The notes below the pieces were generated by a model that was given only the letters and a program-made list of their open reading frames with translations, ran no database searches and was not told the origin of the DNA. The position numbers and the translations under genes were made by a program. Below, in pieces: positions 34,271 through 43,759 of a DNA stretch of 64,000 nt. This stretch comes from Comamonadaceae bacterium UBA4962. Its GTDB lineage: Bacteria > Pseudomonadota > Gammaproteobacteria > Burkholderiales > Burkholderiaceae_C. Within the stretch, counting starts at the first letter, position 1, and every line of letters begins with the position of its first letter. The DNA lies in contig DHAE01000026.1 of NCBI GenBank assembly GCA_002397315.1, positions 65,263 to 129,262 of the forward strand. The letters run 5' to 3'.

Positions 34271-35982
34271 GCGCCCCCGTCCGGTCCCGCCACGCACTGG
34301 CCGCGGTGCTGCGTCTCTTCATGCAAACAGGGGGCCGCAGGATGTGGCTCGGCGCGGTGCTCGCGTTCGCCACGCTGGTGGCGGGCATGGCGCTGCTCGG
34401 CCTCTCCGGCTGGTTCATCACGGCGACCGCCCTGGCCGGGCTGGCCAGCGGTGCCGCCCTGGCATTCAACGTGTTCATGCCCAGCGCCGGCATCCGCCTG
34501 CTGGCGCTGGGGCGCACCGCGGGCCGCTACGCCGAGCGCGTCGTGACCCACGACGCCACCCTGGCCGTGCTCGCCGCGCTGCGCGAGCGCCTGCTCCGGG
34601 GCTGGGCCCGGCCGCTGGCCGCGCGGGCGCTGCTGCGCCGTCCGGCACGGCTGCTCTTTCGCCTCACCCAGGACATCGATGCGCTGGAATCCATCTACCT
34701 GCGCGTGCTGGTGCCCGCCGCCACGGCCTTCGGCGCCGCGCTGCTGGCTGCCGGCGTGCTCGGCGCCCTCGATGCGCGCCTGGGCGCCGCGGCCTTTGCA
34801 TGGATGCTGGGGTGCGGCGGCGGCACCGCCCTCTTCGCGGCCCGGCGCGCACGCGCAGCCGCGTTGCGGCGCGCCCTGGCCACGGAGCGCCTGCGCGCGC
34901 AGGCCATCGACCTCGTCGCGGGCCAGACCGAACTGGCCATGGCCGGTCAGTTGCCGGCGCAGTGCCGCGGCATCGCGCGCACCGACGCCCGGCTGGCCCG
35001 CGCCGACGACGAACTGCACCGCATCGACACCCGCTGCGGTTGGCTCCAGTCCATGGGCTGGCACCTGGGCGTGGCGTGCGTGCTGCTCTCGGTGGGCGCG
35101 CTGGCGGGTGCGGGGGTGCTGGGCGCACCGCTCGCGGCGCTGGCCCTGCTGACGGCGCTGGCCGCACAGGAGCCCCTCCAGGCCCTGCGGCGGGGCGCGC
35201 TCGAAGCGGGCCGGAGCCTGCTGGCCGCGCGCCGCCTGGCGCCCCGGCTCGTGGACCCGCCCCCGGAACCGCAGGCGCCATGCGCCCGCCGCGGCATGCC
35301 GGGCGGAGAGGCCGCCGCCTGCCTGGCAGGCGTCGAGGCCGGCGGCACGCCGGCCGCGGCGCCGCTGTTGCGCGGCATCGACCTGCGCGTGGCGCCCGGC
35401 GAACGGGTGGCGTTAGCAGGCGCGAGCGGCGCAGGCAAGTCCACGCTGCTGTCGCTGGTCGCGGGCGAACTGCCGGCGCGAGCGGGCATCGTGCAGGCCT
35501 GGCCCTGCACCTGGCTCACCCAGCGCACCGAGCTGTTCCAGGACAGCATCCGGGACAACCTGCGCCTGGCCCACCCCGCCGCGACCGACGACCAACTCTG
35601 GGCCGCCCTGCAGGCCAGCGGTCTGGCAGACGACGTCCGGCGCCTGGCGCACGGCCTGGACACCCGGCTCGGCGAAGGCGGACTGGGTCTCTCGGGCGGC
35701 CAGGCGCGCCGGCTCGCCCTCGCCCGGCTGCTGCTGCATCCGGCCGGCTTCTGGCTGCTGGACGAACCCACCGAGGGCCTGGACGGCCCGACCGCCCGGG
35801 ACGTGCTCGCCCGGCTGGACCGGCATGCCGCGCACAAGACCCTGCTGATCGCCACGCACCTGCGCCGCGAGGCCCGGCTCGCCGACCGGCTCGTGGTGAT
35901 GGCGCACGGACGCGTCGTAGCCCAGCACCGGCGCGGCACGGCCTCCTTCGACGCAGCCCTGCAGGCGCTGCGCACGCATTGA
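34267..35982 (+). CDS. cydC: Cysteine/glutathione ABC exporter subunit CydC
   Basis: 571 residues. The membrane domain opens with LLGLSGWFITATALAG and SAGIRLLALGRTAGRYAERV, closely matching CydC. The ATPase has GASGAGKST, LSGGQARR and LLDEPTEGLD. It forms the heterodimeric exporter with CydD and precedes cydA by 36 bp. Confidence 0.93.
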   Translation: MSAPVRSRHALAAVLRLFMQTGGRRMWLGAVLAFATLVAGMALLGLSGWFITATALAGLASGAALAFNVFMPSAGIRLLALGRTAGRYAERVVTHDATLAVLAALRERLLRGWARPLAARALLRRPARLLFRLTQDIDALESIYLRVLVPAATAFGAALLAAGVLGALDARLGAAAFAWMLGCGGGTALFAARRARAAALRRALATERLRAQAIDLVAGQTELAMAGQLPAQCRGIARTDARLARADDELHRIDTRCGWLQSMGWHLGVACVLLSVGALAGAGVLGAPLAALALLTALAAQEPLQALRRGALEAGRSLLAARRLAPRLVDPPPEPQAPCARRGMPGGEAAACLAGVEAGGTPAAAPLLRGIDLRVAPGERVALAGASGAGKSTLLSLVAGELPARAGIVQAWPCTWLTQRTELFQDSIRDNLRLAHPAATDDQLWAALQASGLADDVRRLAHGLDTRLGEGGLGLSGGQARRLALARLLLHPAGFWLLDEPTEGLDGPTARDVLARLDRHAAHKTLLIATHLRREARLADRLVVMAHGRVVAQHRRGTASFDAALQALRTH

Positions 35983-36018
35983 CCCACCGCTTTTTCCTCT
36001 CCAAGAAAGGACTCCACC

Positions 36019-37644
36019 ATGGACCTCGACGTCGTCGGCCTGTCGCGACTGCAGTTCGCGATGACCGCGCTCTACCACTTCCTTTTCGTTCCGCTCACGA
36101 TCGGGCTGGCCGTGCTGCTGGCCATCATGGAGACGGTCTATGTGATGACCGGCCGCGCCGTCTGGCGCCAGATGACCAAGTTCTGGGGCGTGCTGTTCGG
36201 CATCAACTTCGCCCTGGGCGTGTCCACCGGCATCGTGATGGAGTTCCAGTTCGGCATGAACTGGAGCTACTACAGCCACTACGTGGGCGACATCTTCGGC
36301 GCACCGCTGGCCATCGAAGGGCTGATGGCCTTCTTCCTGGAGGCGACCTTCGTCGGCATGTTCTTCTTCGGCTGGGAGCGCATGTCCAAGGTGGCGCACT
36401 GCGTCGTCACCTGGCTGGTCGCGCTGGGCACCAACTTATCGGCCCTGTGGATCCTGGTCGCCAATGGCTGGATGCAGAACCCCGTGGGCGCCCGGCTCAA
36501 TCCGCAGACCCTGCGCATGGAGGTGGACAGCTTCTACGACGTGGTGTTCAACCCCGTGGCACAGGCCAAGTTCGTCCATACGGTGTCGGCCGGCTACACG
36601 GTCGCCGCCCTCTTCGTACTCGGCGTTTCGGCGTGGTACCTGCTCAAGGGCCGGCATGTCGAACTGGCCAGGCGCTCGATGACGGTGGCGGCCTCCTTCG
36701 GCCTGGCGGCGTCGCTGTCGGTGGTGGTGCTGGGCGACGAGAGCGGCTATGCCGCCAGCGAGCACCAGAAGATGAAGCTCGCGGCCATCGAGGCCATGTG
36801 GGACACCGAGCCCGCCCCGGCCTCGTTCACCGCGATCGGCTGGCCCGACCAGGAAGCGCGCAAGACCCACTACGCCGTGCGCATCCCCTGGGTGATGGGC
36901 CTGATCGGCACGCGCTCGCTCGATACGCAGATCCCGGGCATCGACGACCTGGTCAAGCAGGCCGAGGGCCACATCCGCGATGGCGTCCAGGCCTACGATG
37001 CGCTGCAGCAGATCCGCGCCGCCGGCTCGGACGCCGCCATCCCGAACCACGCCCGCATGGTCTTCGAACTGCACGGCCACCGGCTGGGCTACGCCCTGCT
37101 CCTCAAGCGCTACGTGGACGATCCGCGCCAGGCCACCGAGGCGCAGATCGCCCAGGCTGCCTGGGACACGGTGCCGCAGGTCGCGCCGCTCTACTGGTCG
37201 TTCCGCGTGATGGTGGGCCTGGGGCTGTTCTTCATCGTACTGACGGCCGCCTTCTTCTGGCTGTCGGCCCGCCGCCGGCTCGATGCCCACCCCTGGCTGC
37301 TGAAGCTGGCCGTCTGGTCCATCCCCCTGCCCTGGATCGCCGCCGAATGCGGCTGGATCGTGGCCGAGCTGGGCCGCCAGCCCTGGGCCGTGGAAGGCGT
37401 GCTGCCCACGGCCGTGGCCGTGTCCGAACTGGGCGCGGGCACCGTGCTGTTCACGCTGCTGGGCTTCGCCGCACTCTACACCGCGCTGATCGTGGTGGAG
37501 ATGAAGCTCATGCTCAATGCCATCCGCAAAGGCCCCGATCCGGAAACGCCGCGGTCGCACGGCGCCGCCGCGCCGCTGATCGGTGCCGTGACCCCGGGCA
37601 CCTCGCAACCCACCACCTTCGAACCCGCCGGAGACGCAGCATGA
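36019..37644 (+). CDS. cydA: Cytochrome bd ubiquinol oxidase subunit I
   Basis: 541 residues. It binds haems b558, b595 and d and oxidises quinol while reducing O2. Haem ligands appear in MTALYHFLFV (His ~20), KFVHTVSAG (His) and FRVMVGLG (Met); the GRQPWAVEGVLPT motif is the quinol-site signature. Length and the Q-loop suggest the E. coli-like (long) type. Its stop overlaps the cydB ATG. bd oxidases have high O2 affinity and resist cyanide, NO and peroxide. Confidence 0.96.
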   Translation: MDLDVVGLSRLQFAMTALYHFLFVPLTIGLAVLLAIMETVYVMTGRAVWRQMTKFWGVLFGINFALGVSTGIVMEFQFGMNWSYYSHYVGDIFGAPLAIEGLMAFFLEATFVGMFFFGWERMSKVAHCVVTWLVALGTNLSALWILVANGWMQNPVGARLNPQTLRMEVDSFYDVVFNPVAQAKFVHTVSAGYTVAALFVLGVSAWYLLKGRHVELARRSMTVAASFGLAASLSVVVLGDESGYAASEHQKMKLAAIEAMWDTEPAPASFTAIGWPDQEARKTHYAVRIPWVMGLIGTRSLDTQIPGIDDLVKQAEGHIRDGVQAYDALQQIRAAGSDAAIPNHARMVFELHGHRLGYALLLKRYVDDPRQATEAQIAQAAWDTVPQVAPLYWSFRVMVGLGLFFIVLTAAFFWLSARRRLDAHPWLLKLAVWSIPLPWIAAECGWIVAELGRQPWAVEGVLPTAVAVSELGAGTVLFTLLGFAALYTALIVVEMKLMLNAIRKGPDPETPRSHGAAAPLIGAVTPGTSQPTTFEPAGDAA

Positions 37645-38795
37645 CTCTTCACACCCTTCTCGACTACGACACCCTGCGCTTCATCTGGTGGCTGCTGCTG
37701 GGCGTGCTGCTGGTGGGCTTCGCCGTCACCGACGGCTTCGACCTGGGCGTGGGCACGCTGCTGCCCTTCGTGGCCCGCGACGACGTGGAACGCCGCGTGG
37801 TCATCAACACCGTCGGCCCCGTGTGGGAGGGCAACCAGGTGTGGCTGATCCTGGGCGGGGGCGCCATCTTCGCCGCGTGGCCGCACGTCTACGCCATGGC
37901 GTTCTCGGGCTTCTACCTGGCGATGTTCGCCACGCTGCTCGCGCTGATCCTTCGGCCCGTGGGCTTCAAGTACCGCAGCAAACGCAAGAGCGCCGCATGG
38001 CGCAGCGCCTGGGACTGGGCGCTCTTCGTCGGCGGCTTCGTGCCCGCGCTGATCTTCGGCGTGGCGCTGGGCAACGTGCTGCAGGGCGTGCCCTTTCGCC
38101 TCACGGAAGACATGCGCATGGTCTATGCCGGCAGCTTCCCCGGCCTGCTCAACCCGTTCGCGCTGCTGGCCGGGCTGGTGTCCGTCGCCATGCTCGCCCT
38201 GCACGGCGGCGCCTGGCTGGCGCTGAAGACCGAAGGTGCCGTGGCCGATCGCTCGCGCCGCTTCGCCACCGCGGCCGCCATCGCCACCATCGCGCTCTAC
38301 GCGCTGGCCGGCGTGCTGCTGTGGAAGCTGGTGGGCGGCTACCAGCTCACCAGCGCCCACGCGGCCGGCGGCCCTTCCAATCCGCTGGCCAAGACCGTGG
38401 CCGCGGGCGTGGCCGGCGGCTGGTTCTCCAACTACGCACGCCATCCGTGGACGATGCTGGCACCCGCGCTGGGCTTCGCCGGCGCGCTCCTGGCGCTCGC
38501 CGGCCTGCGCGCCCGGTGGGAGCGCGCCACGGTCGTCTTCAGCGGCCTGTCCGTGGCCGGCATCGTGCTGAGCGTGGGCGCCTCGATGTTCCCGTTCATC
38601 GTGCCGTCCTCGCTGGAGCCGCGCTCGTCGCTTCTGGTGTGGGACGCCTCGTCCAGCCACCTGACGCTCTTCATCATGCTGGTGTGCGCGGCCATCTTCG
38701 TCCCGCTGATCCTGGCCTACACCAGCTGGGTGTACCGCGTGATGTGGGGCAAGGTGCGCGCGCACGACATCACCCACGGCGACCACGCCTACTGA
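37641..38795 (+). CDS. cydB: Cytochrome bd ubiquinol oxidase subunit II
   Basis: 384 residues, about eight to nine membrane segments. The family opening LRFIWWLLLGVLLVGFAVTD and the GPVWEGNQVWLILGGGAIFA motif are clear. CydB stabilises the oxidase and provides the oxygen channel. ATGA overlap with cydA. Confidence 0.96.
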   Translation: MTLHTLLDYDTLRFIWWLLLGVLLVGFAVTDGFDLGVGTLLPFVARDDVERRVVINTVGPVWEGNQVWLILGGGAIFAAWPHVYAMAFSGFYLAMFATLLALILRPVGFKYRSKRKSAAWRSAWDWALFVGGFVPALIFGVALGNVLQGVPFRLTEDMRMVYAGSFPGLLNPFALLAGLVSVAMLALHGGAWLALKTEGAVADRSRRFATAAAIATIALYALAGVLLWKLVGGYQLTSAHAAGGPSNPLAKTVAAGVAGGWFSNYARHPWTMLAPALGFAGALLALAGLRARWERATVVFSGLSVAGIVLSVGASMFPFIVPSSLEPRSSLLVWDASSSHLTLFIMLVCAAIFVPLILAYTSWVYRVMWGKVRAHDITHGDHAY

Positions 38796-38860
38796 CCGCA
38801 CCGCCCTCCCCGGATGAACGGATCGATCCATCAATGACTGAATGCTGAAAGGACAACACC

Positions 38861-39001
38861 ATGTGGTATTTCGCCTGGATACTCGGCCTGCTCCTGGCCG
38901 CCGCTTTCGCCGTGATGAACGCGATGTGGTACGAACTCCTGGATGACCAGGCCCTGCAGCGGGCCTCGGGACAAGGGCCCGGCCCGCAGCCGGGAACCTA
39001 G
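38861..39001 (+). CDS. cydX: Cytochrome bd small subunit CydX
   Basis: 46 residues, too short for most gene finders. The sequence MWYFAWILGLLLAAAFAVMN has the CydX signature MWYFxWILG; one membrane helix is followed by a short acidic/polar tail (YELLDDQ). It has an AAAGGA ribosome-binding site and follows cydB by 65 bp. CydX is required for stable haem incorporation in E. coli. Confidence 0.9.
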   Translation: MWYFAWILGLLLAAAFAVMNAMWYELLDDQALQRASGQGPGPQPGT

Positions 39002-39114
39002 CGGCGCGCTGCCACGGGGCAGGGCTGCGCTCCTGCCCCGCCCGGTTCCGGCGGGCTTCCGCGGCCGTGGATAGACTGCGGGGACACCGCCCCGCCGGGC
39101 GGCAGGAGCCCCCT

Positions 39115-39717
39115 TTGAGCATCGCGCACCGCATCCGCATCGACGACGTCACCACCCTCTCGGACGACTGGTACGTCCTGAAGAAAACCACGTTCTCCTT
39201 CCAGCGCAGCGACGGCAGCTGGCAGCGGCAGTCGCGCGAGACCTATGACCGGGGCAACGGAGCGACGATCCTTCTCTACGATCCGCAGCGCCGCACCGTG
39301 ATCCTCACGCGGCAGTTCCGTTATCCGGCGTTCGTCAACGGGCACGACGATCTGCTGATCGAAACGCCTGCGGGACTGCTCGACGACGCGGAACCCGAGG
39401 CGCGCATCCGTGCCGAGGTGGAAGAGGAAACGGGCTTCCGCGTGCGCGAGGTGCGCCAGGTGTTCGATGCGTTCATGAGCCCCGGGTCGGTGACGGAACG
39501 CCTGCACTTCTTCGTGGGGGAGTACCAGCCCGGCGACCGGCACTCCGCGGGCGGCGGCATCGCATCCGAAGGCGAGGACATCGCCGTCATGGAACTGGGC
39601 ATCGCCGACGCGCTGGCGATGATCGACTCGGGAGCGATCCGGGACGGCAAGACGATCATGCTGCTGCAGTACGCCGCACTGCATCTTCTTCCCGCCACGC
39701 CGCCGTCGGCTCCCTGA
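39115..39717 (+). CDS. nudK: NUDIX hydrolase, GDP-mannose pyrophosphatase (NudK) type
   Basis: 200 residues. It matches NudK in order: RETYDRGNGATILLYD, RQFRYPAFVNGHDDLLIE, AGLLDDAEPEARIRAEVEEE (Nudix box ending EETGF), FMSPGSVTERLHFF and AGGGIASEGEDIAVMEL, ending IRDGKTIMLLQY. NudK hydrolyses GDP-mannose to GMP and mannose-1-phosphate. The start is TTG at 39115, chosen because AGGAG lies 7 bases ahead and NudK homologues start there; no ATG is near. Confidence 0.88.
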   Translation: MSIAHRIRIDDVTTLSDDWYVLKKTTFSFQRSDGSWQRQSRETYDRGNGATILLYDPQRRTVILTRQFRYPAFVNGHDDLLIETPAGLLDDAEPEARIRAEVEEETGFRVREVRQVFDAFMSPGSVTERLHFFVGEYQPGDRHSAGGGIASEGEDIAVMELGIADALAMIDSGAIRDGKTIMLLQYAALHLLPATPPSAP

Positions 39718-39858
39718 GACGGCGCCGGGCATCGCTGCGCAGGCCGGGCCGCCAGCACCGGGGGCGGGCTTCGCAATGCATGCCCCACACTACAGGCACT
39801 CCAGCGGGAAGCCGGCGTCCGCTGCAGCTCCCCCCAAGCATAGACATCCGGCCCCCGC

Positions 39859-40017
39859 ATGCGCAAGAAATCAGACCTCCCGCAAAAGACCTGCCAGCAC
39901 TGCGGCCTGCCCTTCACCTGGCGCAAGAAGTGGGAGAAGGTGTGGGACCAAGTGAAGTACTGCTCGGACCGTTGCCGCAGCGAGCGCAAGCGCCACGGCA
40001 CCGGAGGTATGCCGTGA
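39859..40017 (+). CDS. DUF2256 zinc-ribbon-like small protein
   Basis: 52 residues (MRKKSDLPQKTCQHCGLPFT, ... YCSDRCRSERKRHG). Two CxxC/CxxxC pairs form a zinc-ribbon-like unit (CQHC and CSDRC), very basic overall. DUF2256 genes are commonly found directly before FeS photolyases. Its stop overlaps the photolyase start (GTGA), so the two are translationally coupled. Function is unknown. Confidence 0.85.
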   Translation: MRKKSDLPQKTCQHCGLPFTWRKKWEKVWDQVKYCSDRCRSERKRHGTGGMP

Positions 40018-41573
40018 GCCGCGCACGGCCCCGCACCCACACGCTGCGCCTGCTGCTGGGTGACCAGCTCAACCCCCAGCACGCCTGGTTCGCCACCCAG
40101 GACGAAGGCATCGTCTACGTGCTGATGGAAGTGCGGCAGGAAACCGACTACGTGCTGCACCATGCGCAGAAGATCCTCGCCCTCTTCGCCGCCATGCGCG
40201 AACTGGCCCGCCAGCTGCGCGAAGCCGGGCACCGCGTGCGCTACGTCGCCATCGACGATGCAAGCAACCGCCAGTCCGTTCCTGGCAACCTGGCCGCCCT
40301 CATGGCCCACTACGGCGCGCAGGTGCTGCAATACCAGCATCCCGACGAATGGCGTCTGGACGAGCAATTGCGCACCTGGGGGGCAAAGCAGGCCTTCGAC
40401 GTGCAGGCCGTCGATACCGGGCACTTCTACACCCGCCGCACGGAACTGGCCGAGATCTTCCAGGGCCGCACGCAGTGGCTCATGGAGCATTTCTACCGCC
40501 GCATGCGCCAGCGCCACGGCGTGCTGGTGGACGGGGCGGGCGAACCGGAAGGCGGGCAGTGGAACTACGACCACGACAACCGCAAGCCCTGGCCCGGCAC
40601 CGGGGACGCGCCGGCACTGCCGCCCGACGCACGCCCCGTGCACGACCACGGCGCCCTGTGGGCCACCATCGAGGCGGCCGGCGTGCAAAGCTTCGGCAGC
40701 CCAGAGGCCACGCACTTGCGCTGGCCCCTGAACCGGGCCGAGGCGCTGGCATGGCTCGATCACTTCATCGATTCCACGCTGCCGCATTTCGGCGCGTTCG
40801 AAGACGCCATGCACACGCGCAGCACGCGGCTGTTCCACTCGCTGCTGTCGTTCGCGCTCAACACCAAGATGCTCAGCCCACGCGAGGTGGTGCAGCGCGC
40901 CCAGGCGGCCTACCACGCAGGCGCGGCGCCGCTGCCGGCGGTCGAGGGCTTCATCCGCCAGATCCTCGGCTGGCGCGAATACGTGCGCGGCATCTATTGG
41001 GCCCACATGCCCGGCTACGGCGAGCGCAATGCGTTCGGCCACAGCGCACCATTGCCCGGATGGTTCTGGACCGGCGATACCCGCATGCGCTGCGTGCGGC
41101 ATGCCGTGGGCCAGTCGCTGCAGGGTGCCTATGCCCACCACATCCAGCGCCTGATGGTGATCGGCAACTTCGCGCTGCTGGCGGGGCTCGATCCGGCCGC
41201 CGTGCACCGCTGGTATCTCGGTGTGTACATCGACGCCTTCGAATGGGTGGAGCTGCCCAACACCGTCGGGATGAGCCAGTTCGCCGACGGCGGCCTGCTG
41301 GCCACCAAGCCCTACGTCAGCAGCGCGGCCTACATCGACCGCATGAGCGACTACTGCAGCGGCTGCCACTACGACAAGAAGCAGAAACTGGGCGACCGCG
41401 CCTGCCCTTACAACGCGCTGTACTGGGACTTCTTTGCCCGCAACGAAGGCATGCTGGGCAAGAATTTGCGCCTTGGCATGGTGTACCGCCAACTGCGGAA
41501 AATGCAGGGCCCGCAACTCGACGCACTGCGCGGGCATGCCGCCCTCCTCCGCGCGCGCCTCGACACGCTCTGA
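40014..41573 (+). CDS. Cryptochrome/photolyase-related protein with 4Fe-4S cluster
   Basis: 519 residues, FeS-BCP/CryPro family (6-4 photolyase PhrB relatives). After an N-terminal Rossmann antenna domain (LRLLLGDQLNPQHAWF) comes the FAD-binding helical domain (RQILGWREYVRGIYW, WVELPNTVGMSQFADGG). The cluster Cys are in TRMRCVRHAV and DYCSGCHYDKKQKLGDRACPY. The enzyme repairs UV lesions with light. Start GTG at 40014, preceded by GGAGG. Confidence 0.9.
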   Translation: MSRARPRTHTLRLLLGDQLNPQHAWFATQDEGIVYVLMEVRQETDYVLHHAQKILALFAAMRELARQLREAGHRVRYVAIDDASNRQSVPGNLAALMAHYGAQVLQYQHPDEWRLDEQLRTWGAKQAFDVQAVDTGHFYTRRTELAEIFQGRTQWLMEHFYRRMRQRHGVLVDGAGEPEGGQWNYDHDNRKPWPGTGDAPALPPDARPVHDHGALWATIEAAGVQSFGSPEATHLRWPLNRAEALAWLDHFIDSTLPHFGAFEDAMHTRSTRLFHSLLSFALNTKMLSPREVVQRAQAAYHAGAAPLPAVEGFIRQILGWREYVRGIYWAHMPGYGERNAFGHSAPLPGWFWTGDTRMRCVRHAVGQSLQGAYAHHIQRLMVIGNFALLAGLDPAAVHRWYLGVYIDAFEWVELPNTVGMSQFADGGLLATKPYVSSAAYIDRMSDYCSGCHYDKKQKLGDRACPYNALYWDFFARNEGMLGKNLRLGMVYRQLRKMQGPQLDALRGHAALLRARLDTL

Positions 41574-41921
41574 ACCCATCCATCGCCGCCGGGCCTCCCG
41601 TGCATCGCTCTCCCGGCGATCGCGCACCCGTCATCGGGCCACGGGCGCCATCGGCAGCGCACTGCTGTCCCGCAAGGAACGCGGCGCCAGAAAGAATACT
41701 GCCGCCTCCTACATGGGCACAGGAAAAGTGACTACACACATTCTTAAAAACAACACGCAAAAACAGCAAAAATATGAATTATTTCCAATAAAAATGCAAC
41801 GACAAGTACACTTGGTAAATATTTAAATCATTTCAACGGTGATCGAAATCGATCCACACCACGGGCCCATCGCGAATCTGCGAATTTCCACAGTATTCGC
41901 TTTCGTCTCCCGGCATTCATC
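41574..41921. other. Intergenic region with AT-rich right half, no gene seen
   Basis: 348 bp between the photolyase and the barrel-protein gene. The left ~110 bp are GC-rich and may be translated only as the end of nothing; from about 41700 the sequence turns AT-rich (ACAGCAAAAATATGAATTA, TAAATATTTAAATCATTT), as expected for a promoter region serving the operon at 41.9 kb. No terminator or conserved gene was found. Confidence 0.5.
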
Positions 41922-43277
41922 TTGACCACTCGACCGATCCCCTTCCTGCCGCCGGAATGCGCAGGGACTCTCCCGCCTCCCCCCACCCGTCACGTGCGTG
42001 CCACGTCCCTCGCGGCCATCATGCTCGCCCTCGTCCCGGGTCTGCCGGCCCAAGCCCAGGAATCGGCCGACGGCCACTTCGCCCTCAGCGGTTTCGGCAC
42101 CGTGGGCGTGGTCGAGAAGACCGGCCTCTCGAATTGGGGGCTCATCCGCAGCACCGCGCAAAAGGGGGCGGCCACGGGCCTCAGCGCCACGCCCGACTCC
42201 CGGCTCGGCGCGCAAATCGACTGGAGCAACGACCGCGGCTGGGAAGCGGCCGCCCAGGGCGTCCTGCTGCACAGGGCCGACGGAGCGTTGTCCAGCGACG
42301 CGATCGAGCAGGCCTATGTCGGCTACCGCCCGCAGGCGAACACCCGGATCCGCCTGGGCCGCATCAGCCCGGACATGTTCCTGTATTCCGAAAGCCGCAA
42401 CGTCGGCTATGCGTTCACATGGGCGCGCCCGCCCATCGACTTCTACGCCTTCGCGCCGGTCGTGGCCGTCAACGGTCTCGACGTGGAGCAGCGCTGGGAC
42501 ATGGGCAATTCGTCGTGGCGCCTGCGCGCCACCGCCGGCATGATCCGGACCAGTTCGACCGATGGGGGCCGATCCAGCCACCCGGTGAAGGTCGACGACA
42601 TCCTGGCGGTCGGCCTGACCCGCGAATCGGGCGGGTTGCTGCTGAAACTCAGCTATCTGCAGGCCCGGGTGGGCATGGATCTGGGCCCGGAGTACGCGGC
42701 GCTGCGCCAGGGCGTCGACAATTTCCGGAACTCGCCCGTGCCCGCCCTGCGGGAGGGCTTCACGCCGATCGGCGACAGGCTGTGGTCCGGCGGCGCGACC
42801 CGTTACCTGGCACTCGCCGCGCAGTACGACAGCGGCCCCTGGACGTTCGTGGCCGAAGGCAGCCGCCTCACCGTGCCCGGCAGCCCGCTGGGTGCCTACC
42901 GCGCCTACGCCAGCGCGGCGTGGCGCAAGGACACGGTGACCTACTACGCCATCGCCAGCCGGGTGAAACCGAGAGAGGCCGCACTGGCCGAACCCGCGCT
43001 CGCCTCGCCGTTGGCCCCCGTCGTGGGCCCCGCCGCGGCCCGGCAGGCGCAGATGCTGGCGGGCTACGCCACCGACGCCGTCAACCTGTTCCGGTTCGAC
43101 CAGAGCACGGTCGGCGTGGGCCTGCGCTGGGATTTCGCATCCAACGCCGCCCTGAAGCTGCAGGCCGATCGATTCAACGTGCGGCGGAACGGCGGGGCCA
43201 ACTGGCGCAACCATGGCGGGCAGGCCGCCAAAGGCACGCTGTTCTCCATCCTGGTCGATTTCGTGTGGGGTCCCTGA
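41922..43277 (+). CDS. Outer-membrane beta-barrel-like protein of a c-di-GMP signalling operon
   Basis: About 451 residues from a TTG at 41922; a GTG at 41994 directly before the signal peptide (MRATSLAAIMLALVPGLPAQ) is an equally good start. The mature protein is beta-rich with alternating aromatic strands (FALSGFGTVGVVEKTGLSNW, DSRLGAQIDWSNDRGWEAAA) and ends with a FSILVDFVWGP strand, features of porin-like outer-membrane barrels (16-18 strands). Its stop overlaps the start of the binding-protein-like gene (TGATG). I do not recognise a named family. Confidence 0.72.
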   Translation: MTTRPIPFLPPECAGTLPPPPTRHVRATSLAAIMLALVPGLPAQAQESADGHFALSGFGTVGVVEKTGLSNWGLIRSTAQKGAATGLSATPDSRLGAQIDWSNDRGWEAAAQGVLLHRADGALSSDAIEQAYVGYRPQANTRIRLGRISPDMFLYSESRNVGYAFTWARPPIDFYAFAPVVAVNGLDVEQRWDMGNSSWRLRATAGMIRTSSTDGGRSSHPVKVDDILAVGLTRESGGLLLKLSYLQARVGMDLGPEYAALRQGVDNFRNSPVPALREGFTPIGDRLWSGGATRYLALAAQYDSGPWTFVAEGSRLTVPGSPLGAYRAYASAAWRKDTVTYYAIASRVKPREAALAEPALASPLAPVVGPAAARQAQMLAGYATDAVNLFRFDQSTVGVGLRWDFASNAALKLQADRFNVRRNGGANWRNHGGQAAKGTLFSILVDFVWGP

Positions 43278-43723
43278 TGTCGCCTGCGTTTCCGACACGT
43301 CCGCGCCTGCTCGGCGCCCTCGCACTCTCGATCTGCTTCCTGCAGTTCCCCGCGGCTTCCGCCCCCCTCTACGTGGTGGTGTCGACCCAGAGCCCGCTGC
43401 GCACCGTGAACCAGAACGAGCTGGTGGCGATCTACACCGGCAGGACGCGGGCCTTCCCCGACGGCACCGCGGCCACCCCGCTGGACCAGAAGCGCGACGG
43501 TCCGGCGCGCGCCGAGTTCTACCAGTTGCTGACCGGCATGGACATCGCCCGGATCAACAGCTACTGGGCACGCCTGCATTTCACCGGCCAGGTGCGGCCG
43601 CCGCAGACCGCCGAGGACGACACGGCCATGCTGCAGCGCCTGCGCAGCGACCCCTCCGCGATCGGCTACGTCACCCGCCCACCGCAGGACAACTCCGTGC
43701 GCGTGGTGATGCACCTTCCATGA
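43277..43723 (+). CDS. Mini phosphate-binding-protein-like periplasmic protein
   Basis: 148 residues, about half a PstS. After a signal peptide (to AASA) it contains VVVSTQSPLRTVNQNELVAI, YTGRTRAFPDG, and later DPSAIGYVTRPPQD; the NQNEL..IYTG and SAIGYV segments are typical of PstS-type proteins of this short class. Known short relatives occur with GGDEF proteins rather than with transporters. It is coupled to the barrel gene (TGATG) and 36 bp ahead of the GGDEF-EAL gene, so it probably acts as a periplasmic ligand or partner sensor. Confidence 0.75.
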   Translation: MSPAFPTRPRLLGALALSICFLQFPAASAPLYVVVSTQSPLRTVNQNELVAIYTGRTRAFPDGTAATPLDQKRDGPARAEFYQLLTGMDIARINSYWARLHFTGQVRPPQTAEDDTAMLQRLRSDPSAIGYVTRPPQDNSVRVVMHLP

Positions 43724-43759
43724 CCGTGCACGCGCGTTCCCTCTTCTGCCCGGCTCCCC

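Noticed and set aside
31855..35064. Very long minus-strand open frame across cydD/cydC
   Set aside because: Antisense shadow; the plus strand codes for two clear ABC exporter subunits and the minus translation is Ala/Arg/Ser-rich without domains.
41700..41830. Small gene in the AT-rich stretch after the photolyase
   Set aside because: Frames are short, lack ribosome-binding sites and show no conserved motif; promoter DNA is the simpler reading.
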